DNA of 32,684 bases, from the NCBI GenBank assembly GCA_947168585.1, contig CAMVMK010000023.1:1-32684 (forward strand), written 5' to 3'. Shown here piece after piece: positions 31,810 through 32,684 of the stretch. The notes beneath the pieces are model-generated. The model was not told the origin of the DNA. It did not search any database and saw nothing but the letters and a program-made list of their open reading frames with translations. Position 1 is the stretch's first letter; each line of letters opens with the position of its first letter. The translations under genes were made by a program, and so were the position numbers. Source of the DNA: an uncultured Fretibacterium sp. (GTDB lineage: Bacteria; Synergistota; Synergistia; Synergistales; Aminobacteriaceae).

Positions 31810-32684
31810 ATGAAAGTCGGATTTATCGGAATGGGAATTATGGGCAAGCCTATGGCTATCAACCTCGTGAAAGCAGGCTATGAAGTCATGGTTTCAAACC
31901 GCAACATGGCCAAGTGCGACCCTGTTGTCGAAGCCGGAGCTAAAAAAGGCTCTTACAAAGAAGTCGCTGAATTTGCCGAAGTTGTCATTACAATGCTCCC
32001 GAACGGTCCTCAGGTTAAAGAAGTTATGTTAGGTGCGGACGGAGTAGCCTCTCACATGAAAAAAGGCAGCACCTTTATCGACATGAGTTCAATTAATCCC
32101 GTTTCGTCAAAAGAAATTTGCGCTGAACTTGCTAAATTCGGCGTTGAAATGCTTGACGCTCCTGTATCAGGCGGCGAACCTAAAGCTATTGACGGCTCAT
32201 TAAGCATTATGGTCGGCGGAAAGCAGGAAATTTTTGACAAATTCAAAGCCATGCTTGGCGCAATGGGCTCGTCAGTTGTCCGCTGCGGCGATGTCGGAGC
32301 AGGAAACACAACGAAATTAGCTAATCAAGTTATCGTAGCCTGCAACATTCAAGCACTTTCAGAAGCTATGACGCTCGCTCAGAAAGCCGGAGTAGATCCT
32401 CAATTAGTTTTCGAGGCTATCAAGGGCGGCCTTGCAGGTTCAACAGTAATGAACGCAAAAGCCCCGATGATTATCGCAGGCAACGACAAACCGGGCTTCA
32501 AGATTGACCTTCATATTAAGGACTTGAATAACGCTCTTGACTGCGCTCACTCTGTCGGTGCTCCTGTCCCGATGACTGCAGCTGTTCAAGAAGTCTTTGA
32601 ATGGATGAGCCACCACGACGGCGGTCAGAAAGACCACAGCGCAATCGCCCAGTATTACGAATATTTAACGGGAATTAAAATCGG
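31810..32684 (+). CDS. garR: 2-hydroxy-3-oxopropionate (tartronate semialdehyde) reductase, 3' end cut by window
   Basis: 291 complete codons then the window ends; the family is about 295 residues, so only the last few are missing. NAD(P) loop GFIGMGIMGKPM (4-15), the substrate motif DAPVSGGEPKA and the catalytic Lys in NTTKLANQ are present. Reduces tartronate semialdehyde to glycerate, the step after dehydratase and aldolase. The start has GAAGGA 12 bp upstream. A garL-type aldolase is not seen and may lie downstream of the edge. Other beta-hydroxyacid dehydrogenases share these motifs; the garD neighbour supports the call. Confidence 0.88.
   Translation, partial: MKVGFIGMGIMGKPMAINLVKAGYEVMVSNRNMAKCDPVVEAGAKKGSYKEVAEFAEVVITMLPNGPQVKEVMLGADGVASHMKKGSTFIDMSSINPVSSKEICAELAKFGVEMLDAPVSGGEPKAIDGSLSIMVGGKQEIFDKFKAMLGAMGSSVVRCGDVGAGNTTKLANQVIVACNIQALSEAMTLAQKAGVDPQLVFEAIKGGLAGSTVMNAKAPMIIAGNDKPGFKIDLHIKDLNNALDCAHSVGAPVPMTAAVQEVFEWMSHHDGGQKDHSAIAQYYEYLTGIKI

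Noticed and set aside
32052-32309. Minus-strand ORF in garR
   Set aside because: Shadow of the strongly conserved garR reading frame.
1-32684. CRISPR arrays and tRNA genes
   Set aside because: No regularly spaced direct repeats of 25-40 bp with unique spacers, and no cloverleaf sequence was found by eye.

Overview
The window looks like a chromosomal segment of an AT-rich anaerobic bacterium. The gene repertoire fits a gut- or rumen-type Synergistota relative: short two-subunit LeuC/LeuD, a YedF-like selenium-metabolism protein, a galactarate pathway, and a Tp47-like secreted protein. That placement is an inference from gene content and style, not a search result.

Layout. Positions 1-871 carry no gene. 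The extreme left edge holds a hairpin of the IS608 (IS200/IS605) type. It is followed by a terminator-like hairpin, a dispersed AT-rich repeat, and two tandem copies (about 291-552 and 605-866) of a structured RNA that I cannot assign to a known class. The two copies differ in sequence but keep the same helices through compensatory changes. 872-7630 is a surface-glycan locus: a GT4 gene on the minus strand, then on the plus strand two tandem GT2 genes, a DUF115/MptE-like gene and three tandem capsular-synthesis (PF05704-type) transferases. 7687-17724 is mostly a minus-strand housekeeping stretch: yedF-like, udp, a small membrane protein, hpt, a tandemly duplicated RelE/HigB-type toxin-antitoxin pair directly in front of smc, trmN6, a membrane metallophosphoesterase and a Tp47-like secreted protein.

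18003-22234 is the most accessory-looking region, with three minus-strand genes: an HNH nuclease with two duplicated Cys modules, a membrane-anchored coiled-coil protein with three internal repeats, and an ADP-ribosylglycohydrolase fused to a VWA domain. The first two are separated by 12 bp. Repeat-rich DNA lies on its downstream side. I flag it as a candidate uncharacterised system.

22460-32684 holds an FMN reductase, a glycine-zipper protein, leuCD, pgeF, a PAS-GTPase fusion, lysA, a small DKYG-repeat secreted protein, and a galactarate dehydratase / tartronate-semialdehyde reductase pair cut by the right edge.

Cross-cutting signals: (1) two small envelope-type genes each have a 9-base G or C homopolymer between promoter elements, suggesting phase variation; (2) a palindromic REP-like element with GAGTTAG-type heptads occurs between genes and also in frame inside the PAS-GTPase gene, and a different palindromic repeat forms the linker of the YedF-like protein; (3) an extended -10 element TGATAAAAT recurs before both RNAs, hpt and leuC.
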